From: Lycorma delicatula
Taxonomy: Eukaryota > Arthropoda > Insecta > Hemiptera > Fulgoridae
Direction: 5' to 3'
Assembly: GCF_047948215.1 (NCBI RefSeq)
Contig: NC_134464.1
Location: 35,401,020 to 35,465,019, forward strand
DNA: 64,000 nt
Below are positions 1-12,299 of this stretch, in pieces. The notes under the pieces are model-generated. The model was given only the letters and a program-made list of their open reading frames with translations. It did not search any database and was not told the origin of the DNA. The translations under genes and the position numbers were made by a program. Within the stretch, counting starts at the first letter, position 1. Every line of letters begins with the position of its first letter.

Positions 1-805
1 CTGACAATTGTTTTAACCTGATATGCTTTTTTTTTGTATTCATTTTTTTTTAATTATTCCTTTCAACAGTTCATTTAAATTATGATCTATATAATTATTA
101 TTTTTTAAATCATGATTCATACTCTATTAATCTTAGTGTTCTTGTGTAGATCACTTTCAGTTTTCTAATAATCCAGTCTTGTTTAAAATATAAATATTTT
201 TTATCAGATATAAACATAGTTTCAATAAATATAACATTGAATGCGAATATTATGAAATAATTGTGTGAAGTATTTGAAACTTGTATAAATTATTTCAAAG
301 CAAATTGAAAATAAAGAAATTCACTGGAAGAGGGGCTGAACAAAGTAGATTTTTGAATACAAAATTTCAATAAATTTTTTAGTCAAAAATCTCTGAAAAC
401 TTTAGACTTATTGTGTTTACCCGACTAAAAAGAAGGTCAATGTTATACAATTTTGTAGGTGCTTGTGTCTGTGCATGTAAATGTGTTTCTGGTACTTTAA
501 CTTAGCATTTAACTACTATGACTTTCCTGAATGACGTATAACTACTTGCTTTTGTTATGATATATAGAACAATATCCCAGTTTGAAAAATAAAATTGGAA
601 ATATTATTTTGTATTAAATAAATAAGGATTTCTGGTTTTTAAAGTTCTCAGATCAGAAATCATACACATTTTTACTTCTTTTTCTTTCATAATAAACATT
701 TTATTTACTCTTTCCTTGCATGTTTGTTTAATTTTGTAAAAATGTTGTTTCGTCATATTTGAATTTATTATTAATTTTAACATTGTTGTTTACAATTTAT
801 ATTCA
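1..805. other. A+T-rich noncoding DNA
   Basis: I see no splice-bounded exon, tRNA-like box or recognisable transposase in this stretch. It is low-complexity A/T-rich sequence of the kind that fills most intergenic and intronic space in this window. Confidence 0.6.
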
Positions 806-811
806 AAAAAT

Positions 812-900
812 TGGTACTAATATTACAGTAGCCGGCCAGGTGGTATGCTACCAAACATTCTTACTTCTCATTCATCCTGGTCCAGGGTTTGATTTCCAGC
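812..900 (+). repeat. possible decayed tRNA-derived SINE (SINE-B-like)
   Basis: The stretch opens with agccggcc and runs to a B-box-like ggtttgatttcc near 887. The region before that box (cattcatcctggtcc) resembles the part before the B box in the clearer SINE-B copy at 20311. The match is patchy and no shared tail is visible, so this is only a candidate. Confidence 0.35.
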
Positions 901-1269
901 AAGGATCTAGTATTTCCTTAACATTTCATACTCATTATCATAAAAAAATTATCTTTGTAATTGAGCATTTGCCTAAAGAGCAAATGAATAAATAATGCCT
1001 GATCAGTTATACCGAAGAAAACAGTAAAGAAATTGGTGAAATAAACTATAGGAGATTTTAGAGATGTATGAGGGGGTACCGAAAAAAATGAAAATTGTTT
1101 TTTTTAGACCAGTGAGTTGGTAGTGCTGCCCTCTCCCTCAAGTATGCTTACTAGACACTCTCCCTGATCAGTTGGCCGGGTAGCATTCATGAGAAACCAT
1201 CAAAACAGAGAGAGTGAATGTTTTCTTAAACCCCTCCCAAAACTCTCCACGATTTTTGCAATGGCAAAC

Positions 1270-2066
1270 TTTTAACAAGCAATGTGCCAACATCAGATTT
1301 TGTTTCCTTTAAAGAAAACAGTGACAGAAACTCTTTCAATGCTTCAGGAAGTTTGTGGGAAGGAGCTCTAAAGCCAGGCAAGAAATTATGAGTGATTTGC
1401 CTGGTTCAGAAGTGGCCTAATGTCACTTGAAGATGAGCCTGTTCAGATCGCCCCTCAACAAATAGAACAGATGAAAATGTTCAAAAACTGTGTGATCCAT
1501 CATGTTTGATGTTTGTCATGTTTGTCATAGAACAACTGACAAATTGGAGGAAATAATGGAATTCATTGAAAAGAATGCTAACTGAAGATTTGAACATGAG
1601 ATGCATTGCTGCAAAGTTTGTTCCATGAGTGCTTTCCAATGATCAGAGACAGAACTGTTTGAAAATGCGCCAGGATTGAAAGAACAGATACAAATTGACC
1701 TGGATTTTTACTCAAAAGTCATCACAGGGGATGAATCTTAGCAAAATAGCAGTCCAGCCAGTAGAAGACAGATTCATCATTCAAATTAAAAAAAGCACAG
1801 CAAGAGAAATCAAGTGTGAAGTGCATTATGGTTTGTTTTTTTTTTGACATCAAAGAAGTCTTCACGTTGAATTTGTTACACAGGTCACCGCAGTGAACCA
1901 ACATTCACTATGCACTTCACCAGCTGCAAGTGCTGAAGCAATTACGTGAAGCAGTGAGAAAAAAAACTATATTGTGGCGATCTGGGGACTGGCTGCTTCA
2001 TCATGACAACATGCCTGCCTACACAACATTGAAAATCAATTAGTTTTTGACAAAAAACTGCGTGAT
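1270..2066 (+). pseudogene. mariner-family transposase relic
   Basis: Joining reading frames gives the order of a mariner/SETMAR-type transposase. First comes an N-terminal helix-turn-helix region (around 1290-1450; a TETLSMLQEVCG-like stretch, then SLEDEP). Next is the linker and catalytic start (around 1600-1740; RQDLKEQIQ, then SKVITGDES with the first catalytic Asp). Last is the second catalytic block (around 1985-2035; GDWLLHHDN, matching the family's HHDNAPAH). Stops and frameshifts interrupt every block and the final catalytic segment is lost, so it cannot encode an active enzyme. Terminal inverted repeats were not located; a SINE fragment abuts the 3' side. The family call rests on remembered motif order, not an alignment. 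Confidence 0.8.
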
Positions 2067-2082
2067 AACAATTTTCATGATA

Positions 2083-2165
2083 GAATAGTGGTGTCTCTGC
2101 CTTTTAACTGTAAGTTCTGAGTTCAAGTCTGTAATAGGCATGGCATTTTTCACACACTTTATAAT
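2083..2165 (+). repeat. SINE-B fragment
   Basis: An A-box-like region (agtggtgtctctgcc), a B-box-like gagttcaagtc, and then the diagnostic ggcatggcatttttcacacac match the better SINE-B copies at 20311-20475 and 37212-37377. The 5' head and 3' tail are eroded. It lies just beyond the mariner relic. Confidence 0.6.
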
Positions 2166-3449
2166 TCATTTCAACCATCATAGATACTGTAATTTAGCAA
2201 CAGTCTGTGGCTGTAGGAATAAATAGATAACTATTAAGTTTATATTAATATATATATATATATAGAAGGAATTGCAAGATTGAAGAGATTTTTTTTATAA
2301 ACTAGAAATAAACAGAAATTTAAGTTTAAGTTTTTTCAGTAACACATTGGTTTTGGCAACTGAATTGCTAGACATTTGTATAATTTCCAATATTATTTTT
2401 TATAATATTTTAATACAACTAAAACATTTTTTCTTGGATAATTGGATAACACTGGGTACAGATTGTAACAATAGAGAATAATTGTATTTTTACTTCATAA
2501 ACTGTTAGCAATAGGTATATGTCAGGAAGTACAGTAGCTATAAAGATCCTCCCAAATTTCTAATGTCAAAGTCTGGTAACACCTGTAAAAATATGAATAA
2601 AAGATAAAAAGGAATGTTTCTAAAATATACAGTATGTGTATTAATATCCACAACTGTAATACCTGTAGAAGTCCTTAAATAAATCACTCACTTATTTGAT
2701 ATAAATGATTTATTTGAGAATTTATGCTAAATACACAGTTTCCAATCAACATACCAAGCCCACTGAAAAACTGGTGATATTTTGCCTTACAAGTGAGACA
2801 CCGTTACTTTATTTGTTAAGGAATTGATTATTTAGTGAACATTATTACATTTACTGAGCAACTCTGACTGATGCTTCTTGTACCTTAGTTGCAACTTATG
2901 ATGTGGTACCTATATCTCAGCCATAATAAAGACTGGGACAGGTGTAGTGTAAAGTAAAAAATTAATACATCCCTTTCTGTTGTAACAATACTTGATGTAT
3001 AGTTAATAATTAAAAAATATCAAAGTAAATTTAATGAACCTAACAACTATTGAATTAGATGAAATTCAACAAATTATTCCATTTATAAACTAAAAAATAA
3101 TGACAGAACAAAATTAATTATTAGAAAATAAAAAATTTACTACAATCATAAATTTTCAGTAATTATCAGCAGTATAACTATAAAGTTCATCATAAAATGT
3201 TACCTTTCTTTTATTAAAATTATATTTAGTACATTCATATGAAGATCATATTTTTTTGGATTAACTACCTGAGTACATATTTTCCAACTTTTTTGACAGA
3301 ATGGGTATGTATATCCGTTACTTGTTTTAAATTATCAATATATTTTTCTTATTTCCTTCATTGCCAAAATCCACTTCTGTTTGATCAGATTATTTAATGA
3401 TTTCAGTATGTTTTGTTGTTTTTTCCTCTTCATCTTAGAATAAAATATG
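2166..3449. other. A+T-rich noncoding DNA with short repeats
   Basis: The stretch holds a (TA)n run near 2249-2265 and one degenerate copy of a short interspersed motif around 2753-2830 (cccactgaaa...ggtgatatt...acaagtgag). Related motifs occur near 3795 and 61160, and inverted near 58270. No gene is visible. Confidence 0.5.
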
Positions 3450-3497
3450 CAATATATTTTATGCGATACATATATATGTATTGCATAAAATATATTG
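3450..3497. repeat. 48-bp near-perfect palindrome
   Basis: The arm caatatattttatgcgatac is followed by a TA-rich centre and the reverse complement of the arm, with a single mismatch (g versus a at the gcgat position). It could form a long hairpin or cruciform. No coding sequence lies next to it. Confidence 0.85.
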
Positions 3498-3794
3498 ATA
3501 AAAGTTTCCAGTATTTATGTAATTTATTTGAAATACTATAAAACTATTAACATCTAATAGATATAACAAATACAATAAATATTAACATGCATAGATATAA
3601 ACATGGAATATCTATATTTTTTATCATAACGAAGGTTGTAGGCAATCTGATATCAGATGCAATCAAAATATCCAAAACCTAAACAGCTGTTGTTAAGAAT
3701 AACAAACACCCTATACTAGATTTATCAATAAAAGAGTGAATTTTCTAGTTTCTCTTCATTAAGCCAAATATTTGTCAACTATTTGTCATTATTG

Positions 3795-3880
3795 GATGTC
3801 AACTCCACCACAATGTAGGTGATATTCAGCACTACAAGTAATACCATTACTCTGCTCAATATAGTAACTAGTTGTATTGT
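3795..3880 (+). repeat. short interspersed repeat motif
   Basis: The sequence aatgtaggtgatattcag, followed by actacaagtaatacc, resembles 61160-61240 (aatgcaggtgatattcag) and more weakly 2753-2830. An inverted relative is near 58205-58310. This looks like a small dispersed family of unknown origin. Confidence 0.45.
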
Positions 3881-4439
3881 TAGATTACTTTGAGAGAAAG
3901 CAACTATAGTATTTCTTTTCTCTCAGGTTCTCGAGAGAAAGCCAATTGATTGTTAACTCTTTCTATTCAGAAATTTTGTAGTAATGTGTTCTTAATTCCT
4001 CTATTCACTTCGGGATCAATATTAAATAAATAAAAATAATTAAACATTATATTTGAAGTAATTAAGGTTAAATCTTTAGAGAAGTATTCAGATTTTAAAT
4101 AAAAAATAATTTAAAAAAAAATTAATATTGCTTTTTTTTGCTATTCCTGCATACTTGAATAGATATCTGAATTCTTCAGAGTGCTTTTTAATAAAACTAA
4201 TCCACTGTTTTGATTTAATAAAAAAAGATTACTGTGCAAGAAAAGCATTTTGTACAATTATTTTTTATAATTTCTTGTACAAGAAATATACAAAACATAA
4301 ATTAAACAAGAAAACTAAGGGAGGTATATATTTTTTTTAAATTTAATATTAAAATTTAAATATTCTCTATTTATAAAGGATATAAGCATAAAGTTTAAAC
4401 TCACCTCTGTGGCTCACTGCATTACTGGTGCATATGAAA

Positions 4440-4760
4440 ATACACCAATACAAAGTCAACATAACCTTGAGATTGTTCACTAACATAACCTCAACCTCAA
4501 ATAGAAGTAATGTTAGTCAATATAAATTGATTGTCTGTTGTCGAACTTAAATTGAGTGTAACTGAAGAACGACTCAACTAATCTTCATCAAACTTCAGAT
4601 ACGCACAACTTCAGATACACTACCTCAGCATATATAAATTTCAATGAAATTGATTGAGTAGTTTTGGAGACTTTTGTGCAACAAATTTTATATATAGGCC
4701 TATATATATAAGGAAATTGCATTTTAAGTGAATGGTATCTTCGTACTCCTCACACCTCAA
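4440..4760 (+). repeat. interspersed repeat, partner of 60720-61010
   Basis: Both copies contain the same ordered blocks: a stretch with aacttaaa/cttaagttgag and gactcaac, then cagatacactacctcagcatat (here) or acatacactacttcagcatat (partner), then atcaatgaaatt..ttgagtagtttt, then a (TA)n-rich tataggcctatatata segment, then a ctatc..catgcaa(t/c) end. No coding potential or clear terminal repeats are visible. The family is unidentified. Confidence 0.6.
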
Positions 4761-4911
4761 AACATAAATAAAATTCAATTTTACTTCCCTATCTCACCAT
4801 GCAATCAAAAGTAATACCATACTTTTCTCTGAAAAGTAAAAAAATGTAGTAAGCGATAAAATGATTAAAAAGTAATAACTGATAAAGGTTAATTTTAATA
4901 AAGTGTTATTA

Positions 4912-4947
4912 AATACCTTAAAAATATTAAAATATTTTTAAGGTATT
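4912..4947. repeat. perfect 17-bp-arm palindrome
   Basis: The arm aataccttaaaaatatt is followed by a two-base centre (aa) and the exact reverse complement of the arm. It could form a hairpin. It stands alone in A+T-rich noncoding DNA. Confidence 0.9.
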
Positions 4948-5415
4948 AAAAATATTGCTTGAATATTAATTATAAAACATGTTAGATTTTCATGAAAACA
5001 TAATCTGTTATTATGAATAAAAGTATAAAATATAAAAAAAAAAATGTAAATAGTACTTGTGAAATGACTGCACACCCTGATGAGGTACTTATCCCTTAAA
5101 ACAATGTCCTGTGTTATAATTTTATAATGTCCTGTTTTATCTTGTTTATAATTTTTTGTTTTTTTTTTCTTATGAAATGAAATAAAATTCCATTAACTTA
5201 AAAGTGTGTCTTCAACCTTGCTTTGATTGATGTGCTTTGCATGTGTTAATTGCTAAATAAAATAACTGATATTTTAAAAATATCACATTCCAACACCTGT
5301 GAAAGAAGTTACTTAAATTATAAATTGTGTAAAAAATATTTGTATTCGTAAGCCTCAAAATACTATAATAAACTGCCTGGTCAACTTACAATTTTTTTTT
5401 AGTCAATTTTAGTAT
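4948..5415. other. A+T-rich noncoding DNA
   Basis: Nothing recognisable was seen between the palindrome and the LINE relic that follows. Confidence 0.5.
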
Positions 5416-5419
5416 TTTT

Positions 5420-6365
5420 AATCAGATTTGAAGAATCATTTCTTCATATTTACTTTATCATTTCCTGGTGTTTTTCTTTTCTTCATTTTGTTCAAGTTTA
5501 CTTCTTCAATTGTCTTTGTTTTTTCTGTAAATGTGTAATATTTTGTAGTTTCTTTCTCAGTGATGAACATTCTTTAGCGTCTTCTTGTGTTGTTTTCAGT
5601 TTCTTTCATGTCTCTTTCAGTTTCTCTGTTCCAGTTGTTATTGGTTTTTAAACTTTTAAAATATACAAATAGTCTTTAACCAGCCTGTTAGGGTACATTC
5701 TTTGTAGGTGACTGTAGAAGGAGTTTCTTCTTTTTCTGATTATATCCAATCTTTTTGTACAGTTCATTACTGTGTCTTCAGTATTATATATTTATGATGG
5801 GCCCTAGGATATTTTTGAATATTTGACATGAATTCTGAAAGGAGACATGTTTTCTCAAAGGAGATCTGCAGTCTTTTAATTCTGCTTGTTTCAATTAAGA
5901 TTATTTGCTTCATTGCTATATCAATTGAATTTAATATGATAGCCAGATTATCTACAAATGCTTGACAGTCTATTGTTAAGTTGTTTTTCTTGTATTTCAG
6001 TCTGATTTTATTACTAATTTAGTGATCTTCCACTGTTTTCTCCATTCTCTAACAATATTTTCTAAATCACAGTTAAAAAGAATAAGTGAGAGTTCATCAT
6101 CTTGTCTTACTCCAATCTTTAACTCGAGCAGTTTTGTTGGAAATTTCCATCAAAAATTTATTTTGGATTTGTTTGATTGATTTGTTAATGTTTGATTGAC
6201 GAGTTCTCTTGTTTTATTATTCAGGACAGATTCTCCAGGATTTAAATAGGATTTCACTATCAATTGAATAACCAACAAAATTAACTACACAGTCCTTGGC
6301 TCTCAGTATGATGTATACGATAATTTAAGAAATTGTTCTACACAGGAGCGACCATTAGCATTACA
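5420..6365 (-). pseudogene. non-LTR retrotransposon RT relic (RTE-like)
   Basis: Read on the minus strand, 6150-6030 gives a reverse-transcriptase block (KIGVRQDDELSLILFNCDLE, close to the usual GVRQGDGLSPLLFN). Around 5960 follows a catalytic-site remnant reading AFVDNLAIIL in place of AFADDLAIL. Further on is an ISFEKT block (near 5860), then a C-terminal tail region (5640-5430) with EDAKECSSLRKKL-like sequence and a remnant of the basic WSEERK..HSE-type end. Stops and frameshifts are frequent and the catalytic aspartates are altered, so it is dead. The same C-terminal type occurs at 62560-63440. Assignment to the RTE-like group is from motif order only. Confidence 0.75.
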
Positions 6366-7205
6366 TATGTATTTTTTCTTTTTTAATTAAATGAATTAAA
6401 TCTGTTTTTATATCTTTTAAATGCTTACGATGGTTTATTAACATGTACATATGCGTTGTTGATTTTGGTATTTTGTATTTGTTTTCTTTCTTTTGATGTA
6501 ATTTTTATCACACAGCAAATGTTTTGAGTAAAATAAATTAATTTATATCTTTTCATAGCTTATAATTTTCATGCAAGGACAAAAAATTCACTTTTAGTGA
6601 AACTATCAAAATCAATTTATTATAACCATAATTAAAATCCAGGCCATACCTTAATCTAAATTTAAGTTATTTACTGGGGGTCATACTTCCTTATTAAAAA
6701 ATATTTTTTTGGGGTATGAATTTTAAAAAGTTATATGTATGTCTCAAAAGTTAAGAATAATGGTAAAGGTTTATTTTATCCATCATAATATACAAAAATT
6801 ACAATTACAAAGCCTTCTCATACTAATTATGGCTGAAAATCATTTTGTACAATAAATACAAATTAAGGATACATTCTATTGTCATGAATGATATTACAAA
6901 ACTCTAGAGAAAAGAAAATAACATACATTGTATTCAATTAATAAATGCTACTTACAAAGATAATAAGAATTTTTAAGTAGTGTTTGGAAGATAGATGTGC
7001 TTACAAAATTTACATAAACTTTCATATACATATAAATCCACAGATAAAAAATATGCATATATTTATATTTCACGTCCCAAGAGTGCATAAAACAGATTAT
7101 TCTATACCCTCATCTATCTTAATGGGTAAATCATCCTATTTCATTACCCACCTTTTTCCATTTCCTTGATTCCTTCTTCCCATTATATGTTCTGAGGGTA
7201 TACAT
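6366..7205. other. A+T-rich noncoding DNA
   Basis: The part next to the LINE relic (6366-6480) may be its eroded 5' side. No splice-bounded exon or repeat of known type was found in the rest. Confidence 0.45.
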
Positions 7206-7208
7206 TAA

Positions 7209-7266
7209 ACTCTCTAATGCTTACATTAGAGAGTCCTCGACGTAAAGAAGCATCTTCTTTATGTCA
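7209..7266. repeat. two adjacent stem-loops
   Basis: The first stem is actctctaatg (7209-7219) with its exact complement at 7224-7234 around a 4-base loop. A few bases later gacgtaaagaag pairs with cttctttatgtc (about 7239-7266) with one G-T-type mismatch. The surrounding 7.2-7.85 kb is less A-rich than its neighbours and may be an old unidentified repeat. Confidence 0.7.
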
Positions 7267-8940
7267 AGGATGCTAGTACTTACAAATGGTATCAGCGAAT
7301 CCTTTGGTGTTATCTGGTAGGAGGCTGCTTATAAACTGATTTGAGGGATCTATTTTCTGTACATTGGCTAGACAATAAGCCAGATAGATCCAGGCGTACT
7401 AATCTCCTTAAGAAAAGTATTTCATGAATATATGTTAAGTGCTATTAACATAATGGCTGTAGATGATCTGATGTGGATAACATGTCATTGCTGTAAATGT
7501 CATAACCCAATCCCAAGAGTAAACAGAACTGCATGCCAGGCTTACTCCCTAATAACTTTAGCATAAGATACAAAGTAATGTGTAAAAGTGACTCCCATTT
7601 CCTTCTTCACTGAGTTAAATATAGTTTTTCACATTAACATGCAAGGCCCATCAAAATGCAAGAGAAATTTAGCCCTAAAAGTGAAATCTTCATTTCATTT
7701 ACCATAAGAGTTGGCAGTGGAATGAACAACATTACTCTCAGAGAAAATAACTATGACTGGTGTCTCTTGAACCTCAGGTGGTTTAAGAGCATCACATTCT
7801 TAAAAAAGACTGGGACAAGTTGTGTAAGGTAGCACATTTCCCTTTAACACATAACCCTTTTCTATTGAGAAACAATAGATCAAATACTCTTCTGCCTATT
7901 TTGTAGGAGGTCAAGTATTTCATAAAGATTCATAAATATTTAAAATAATATTAGTAAAAAACGTTTTTGAAACTAGACTAATAAAATACTTATCCATTAA
8001 CATCAGGATTTTATGCTAAGGATGAATTATTTAAAACTAATTTCCTTGTAAAAAAATTTAACAAATAATAGCGGAAAACTTCATGTGCATAGCTTAAAGC
8101 TTATGTGATGAAATAAATACCTTAAAAAGAGTAAAAAATAATAATTGATACTGCTTTTCTAGAAACAAATTTTCATGTAGACCATTTAAAAATAGTGAAA
8201 TTTTGTGGTTTCCTCACCAAGGAATTGAGGATGAATTATCACAAAACAAATTAGATTAAAAAATTAAAATATTTAGTTTTGAGCATAATATAAATGATGA
8301 CACTCTCCTTGGTACTGTTTAGTATGTTTTAATATTTTCTTAAAGAATATTTAAATTTTTAAATCTGTCACTTTAACTATGTTGACATTTCTTCTGTTTA
8401 ATTATCAGTTTTTCTTTTAATTTACTTTATTTTTTATATGTCTACATAATGTTTTCTTACCTCTATCACAATAATTAAAAGTTATCGGAATTCATGTTGA
8501 TTTTTAATATGAGTTAAATAATTGCAAAGGAGAATTATTTGTAGTTTTCCAAATGAAATATAAATTTTAAATTGCCTTTCATTTCTATTCATGAGGCAAA
8601 ATATTTTATTCACTTCATGTTCTGTAGCATGTTTCCATAACATGCTATTGTGATATATTATTGTATTTTAATTATTTACTCCATAAATATAATTTGCTGA
8701 AAAGCTTGACAAAATGTGATAAAACTTTAAATTCTTGCAAAATTAGAAATTACTTGCTTTCAAATTAATGAAACTTGTACTTCTAAACATCTTATCAAAA
8801 TTTTCTTTAGTAAGAAGTCCCAGTAGATAGAAAAAGAAGTTCCTTCAATAATTTTAAAATGAGCTGTTGATATTTTTTTTATCATTTTAATCTGTAATTT
8901 ATATATTTAATTGAATTTTAGCTTTAATAGCTAACAGCTT
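7267..8940. other. noncoding DNA, possible old repeat in first 600 bp
   Basis: The segment 7267-7860 has a more balanced base composition than its flanks and no open frame, which is typical of an old transposon body, but I could not name it. From 7860 to 8940 the sequence is plain A+T-rich and presumably intronic to the gene ending at 9084. Confidence 0.4.
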
Positions 8941-8961
8941 TAATCTTTTTTTATTTTTCAG

Positions 8962-9084
8962 ATGTCTGCTCCTTCTTCAGGTCAAACGTCATCTTATGTA
9001 ACATGGTCCTCCAGTTTATCTCCAATGCAACCTGTATCTGAAAGTCCTATTCTTGAATTGACAGAACAAATGGAATCAATGTAA
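8962..9084 (+). CDS. terminal exon of an unidentified host gene
   Basis: A strong acceptor (T-rich tract, then atttttcag at 8953-8961) opens a 40-codon frame ending in TAA at 9082-9084. The peptide starts MSAPSSGQTSSYVTWSS and ends LTEQMESM. It is Ser/Pro/Thr-rich with a short acidic end, unlike the Lys/Asn/Phe/Ile-rich frames that arise by chance here. An AATAAA lies at 9302-9307, giving a 3' UTR of about 220 bases. No upstream exon was found in the window, so the gene would have to start beyond the left edge or in an exon I missed. The ATG directly after the acceptor could instead be a start preceded by a 5' UTR intron, but a 40-residue protein is less likely. I do not recognise the protein. 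Confidence 0.5.
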   Translation: MSAPSSGQTSSYVTWSSSLSPMQPVSESPILELTEQMESM

Positions 9085-12000
9085 CATTAAATATAAAATT
9101 CAAAGAAAAAAAATCATAAAAATAATCATAATCATTATTATACGATAAAAACTTTATCATTAATGATAATATTTTTTTAAAAAGTTTTTTATAGTTTATT
9201 ATGTAAATTATTTACATAATTATTTTATTGCATTTTTTAAAATTATGCTAATTTAAATTTATTGTTTATTTTATTGACAATCATATTTTTATAATGTTAA
9301 AAATAAAGTATAATTATTTATTGTTTAATTATTTTATTTCATGTATTTACTTCTACAAATACATTTCTATATATATTCTTTTTTATAATTATGCATCAAT
9401 AGTGTGATATTTATATATTAATTTATTGATAGAATTTTTTCTTATTGTTTGTTACTATATAAGGTTAATGGATAATTAGTAAGTTTTAAGTAACTTATTA
9501 ATTATTATTATTATACTTATTAATTATTAGCACTATAAATAATGATAATTGTATGTAATTATATTTATTACATATATTTTGTTTTTAAAGAAATTAAAAT
9601 ATGTATGATAATTTTTATTACATATGAAGAATTCTTTCAAAATACATATTAATATTTATTAAGTGACATATTAATATTTATCATTTATTAAAAGATTAAA
9701 TTAAATTAAATTTTCGTTATTAACCCATGAATAGCAGAGGCGCAACTAAAAATGTTCACTATTATCATATACAGGAATTTTTAAGGAGCCCTTCCATTAT
9801 AAATAATTTTTTTTAACTGCAAATTTTGATGGAGCAAAATTTAAGAATGCTATGCATGGTATAACATTTGCACTTATAGAAAGATGAATGGGTTAAATTT
9901 ATAGACAGAAAGGACAATATGTAAACCCTATAAGATATTAAAAATAAAATGTTTTAAATTTATATAAAATTACCTGTGGTATGATATTTACCTAGTGGTG
10001 TAAAATCTCAACTTCAAGAATCATATAACATCCTAAAAAAGATGTAAGGACTTAATGTACATCATGGGTTGTTGCAAGAGACTACTATAAAATCTATATG
10101 CAAGTGTATATATATATATATATTTGATACTATTTTCATGATTTGATACTGATAGCATATATTTCTAAAAAAAAGAACTTTAATGCAATAGTTTATTTAA
10201 GGTACAGTTTTATGAAATGTTCAGTTTGGAAGTCTAATGTTACAGTGTTAAATACACAGAATCACATTATCGATACATATTGTCAAGCATTCTTTACAAA
10301 TAAGGTTTAACTAATTTAAAATATATTGATAACAGTGTTTGGTTTCTTGTTTTTTCTAATTGCTCAAACTCATTTATATGAACTTTGATCTAGCTTCCCA
10401 AAACAGGCTAGTAAATTTTTTCTGGCATGTTCATCACTATTACATATTTTCCAAACCATATGGTGATTTTTATTTATTTTATTACTCAGGTGCCTGAGTT
10501 GAGAAAAGTTAAGGTGATGGCAAAGGAGTAATATCTAATTATTGAACAATATTTAGCAGATTATTGTTTTTTCTTTGGAGTTCTTTGTTGGGCTATATAA
10601 ATTTGATATATTTTTGTATTTTTTACTCATATCTCTTATTTTGTAATCAGAAATTATTTTTTTTTCAAAATCAACATTTGAAATTGTGAAGCCAAGAAAT
10701 TATTAGTGTTTAATCATTTGTTAGATTTAAAAATATTCTGATTATAATTTTTTTCCTGTGATGTATTTATTGTCTGCCGTACTGTAATGGCATAAATAGT
10801 TTTTATACTGGGCCTAAAAATTCTATTTAGTTATGTGTTCATTTCTATGATGTATTTGACTGAGTGATCACTATGAAACACCAGTATTTTTATTATCACC
10901 ATATTAAATGAATGAAAAAACTGATTATTTCATTGTTTCATTTTCTTTCATATCTGAGTACAAAATCACTCAATTTTTGCTACAGTATATTAATTGATAG
11001 AAAGAAGCATATCTTTCTCTTTGAATAGCACAGTTCTAGTAAACAAAGATCTTCAATTGTGCTAACACTAAATAGATAATTTCACTTACGTTGTGATGTA
11101 CTATTATTTTATTTTTTCTAGATGTTTTTTAAATTTTTTTTTTATATATTCCTATGAAAATTGTAATCATGAGAAATCAAATGTTGTCTTATGTAGAAGT
11201 CAATTTGGAAATACAACTCATGTTCTGTTCTATAAATCAACTAACTGGGACCATAAAAAATTAATAGAAAAACATATTAACAATTATTAAAAAATAATGT
11301 ATACATATCACAAACATTCTTGAATTTCATACTAAATATTTCTAATTACAACACAAATTCCACCATTAATAGTAAATCATTATAAAATCTTTATTAAATA
11401 ATTAATTAATCGTCATATGTCATTGTTAAGTAAACAGTTTATTTATGGTGATTAGAATTAATTGGTCTAAATGTAATGAAAATAGATAAGTGGACCAGTG
11501 ATTTCGCCAGTATATTATTTTGCAAACATATTATTTTCATTAGAAGAAAAAAATGTAATGTAAAACATTATATTTCATTAACTGGCCTTAACTGTTTGTG
11601 GGTTAATAGTATATCAATTTTCTTGACTGATTTTTTATATTCTTATTTTTTTAATATATATTAATAAAAGAAAAAATATTTATTTAGTTATTTTTACCTT
11701 CAAATTAATTTTAAAATGTTATTTTGTAACTATTTTTAACACTTTGAAGATCATTTCTAGAATTTACTTTTGGTTGAATAACTTTAAGTAGGTCATAACT
11801 TTAAATTAATTCTAACCTGATCTATTTAATACTTTTGTTCCTGTTTATTTCAGCTATTAATCTCATACATCATATAAGATTATTAAATTTTGAATTTATT
11901 AAATAATTATTTTTTAAGGTTAAATAAATACTTAAAATAACATAAAATACATATTCTATTAATAGATCTGTAATTATTGTATTTTACTTTACTTATAATA

Positions 12001-12299
12001 AAAGGGACAGAAATTATATATAACAACAGACACATTCACAACTATTTCCAGTAAGTAAAACATATCATTTGTCAAAATACCGTTTTTCAGTTCATAAATT
12101 TAATAATATTTTTATCTATAATTATTTGATACACTGTAAATTATAATGCAAAATTAAAATAATAATTACATTTTTCTATTACAATTATAAGTTTTTAATA
12201 ATAAAACCAGTTTCTTCCCTACATTACTTTTTAGTAATATTTAAAAAGCTTTACTAAATATTGCTTTGAAAGTTGCATATAAAAATTATTTCTTCTTAC
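9085..12299. other. 3' UTR then A+T-rich intergenic DNA
   Basis: The first 220 bases are the likely 3' UTR of the preceding exon. Beyond that I see (TA)n near 10110-10125 and no gene. The open frames around 11093-11290 and 11476-11664 lack splice or family support. Confidence 0.5.

Noticed and set aside
2935..7815. Shared word aaagactgggaca near 2929 and 7805
   Set aside because: Short match with only weak similarity beyond it; not enough to call a repeat family.
11093..11290. 65-codon plus-strand frame with Cys/His residues
   Set aside because: No recognisable domain, no acceptor or promoter evidence; composition fits chance.
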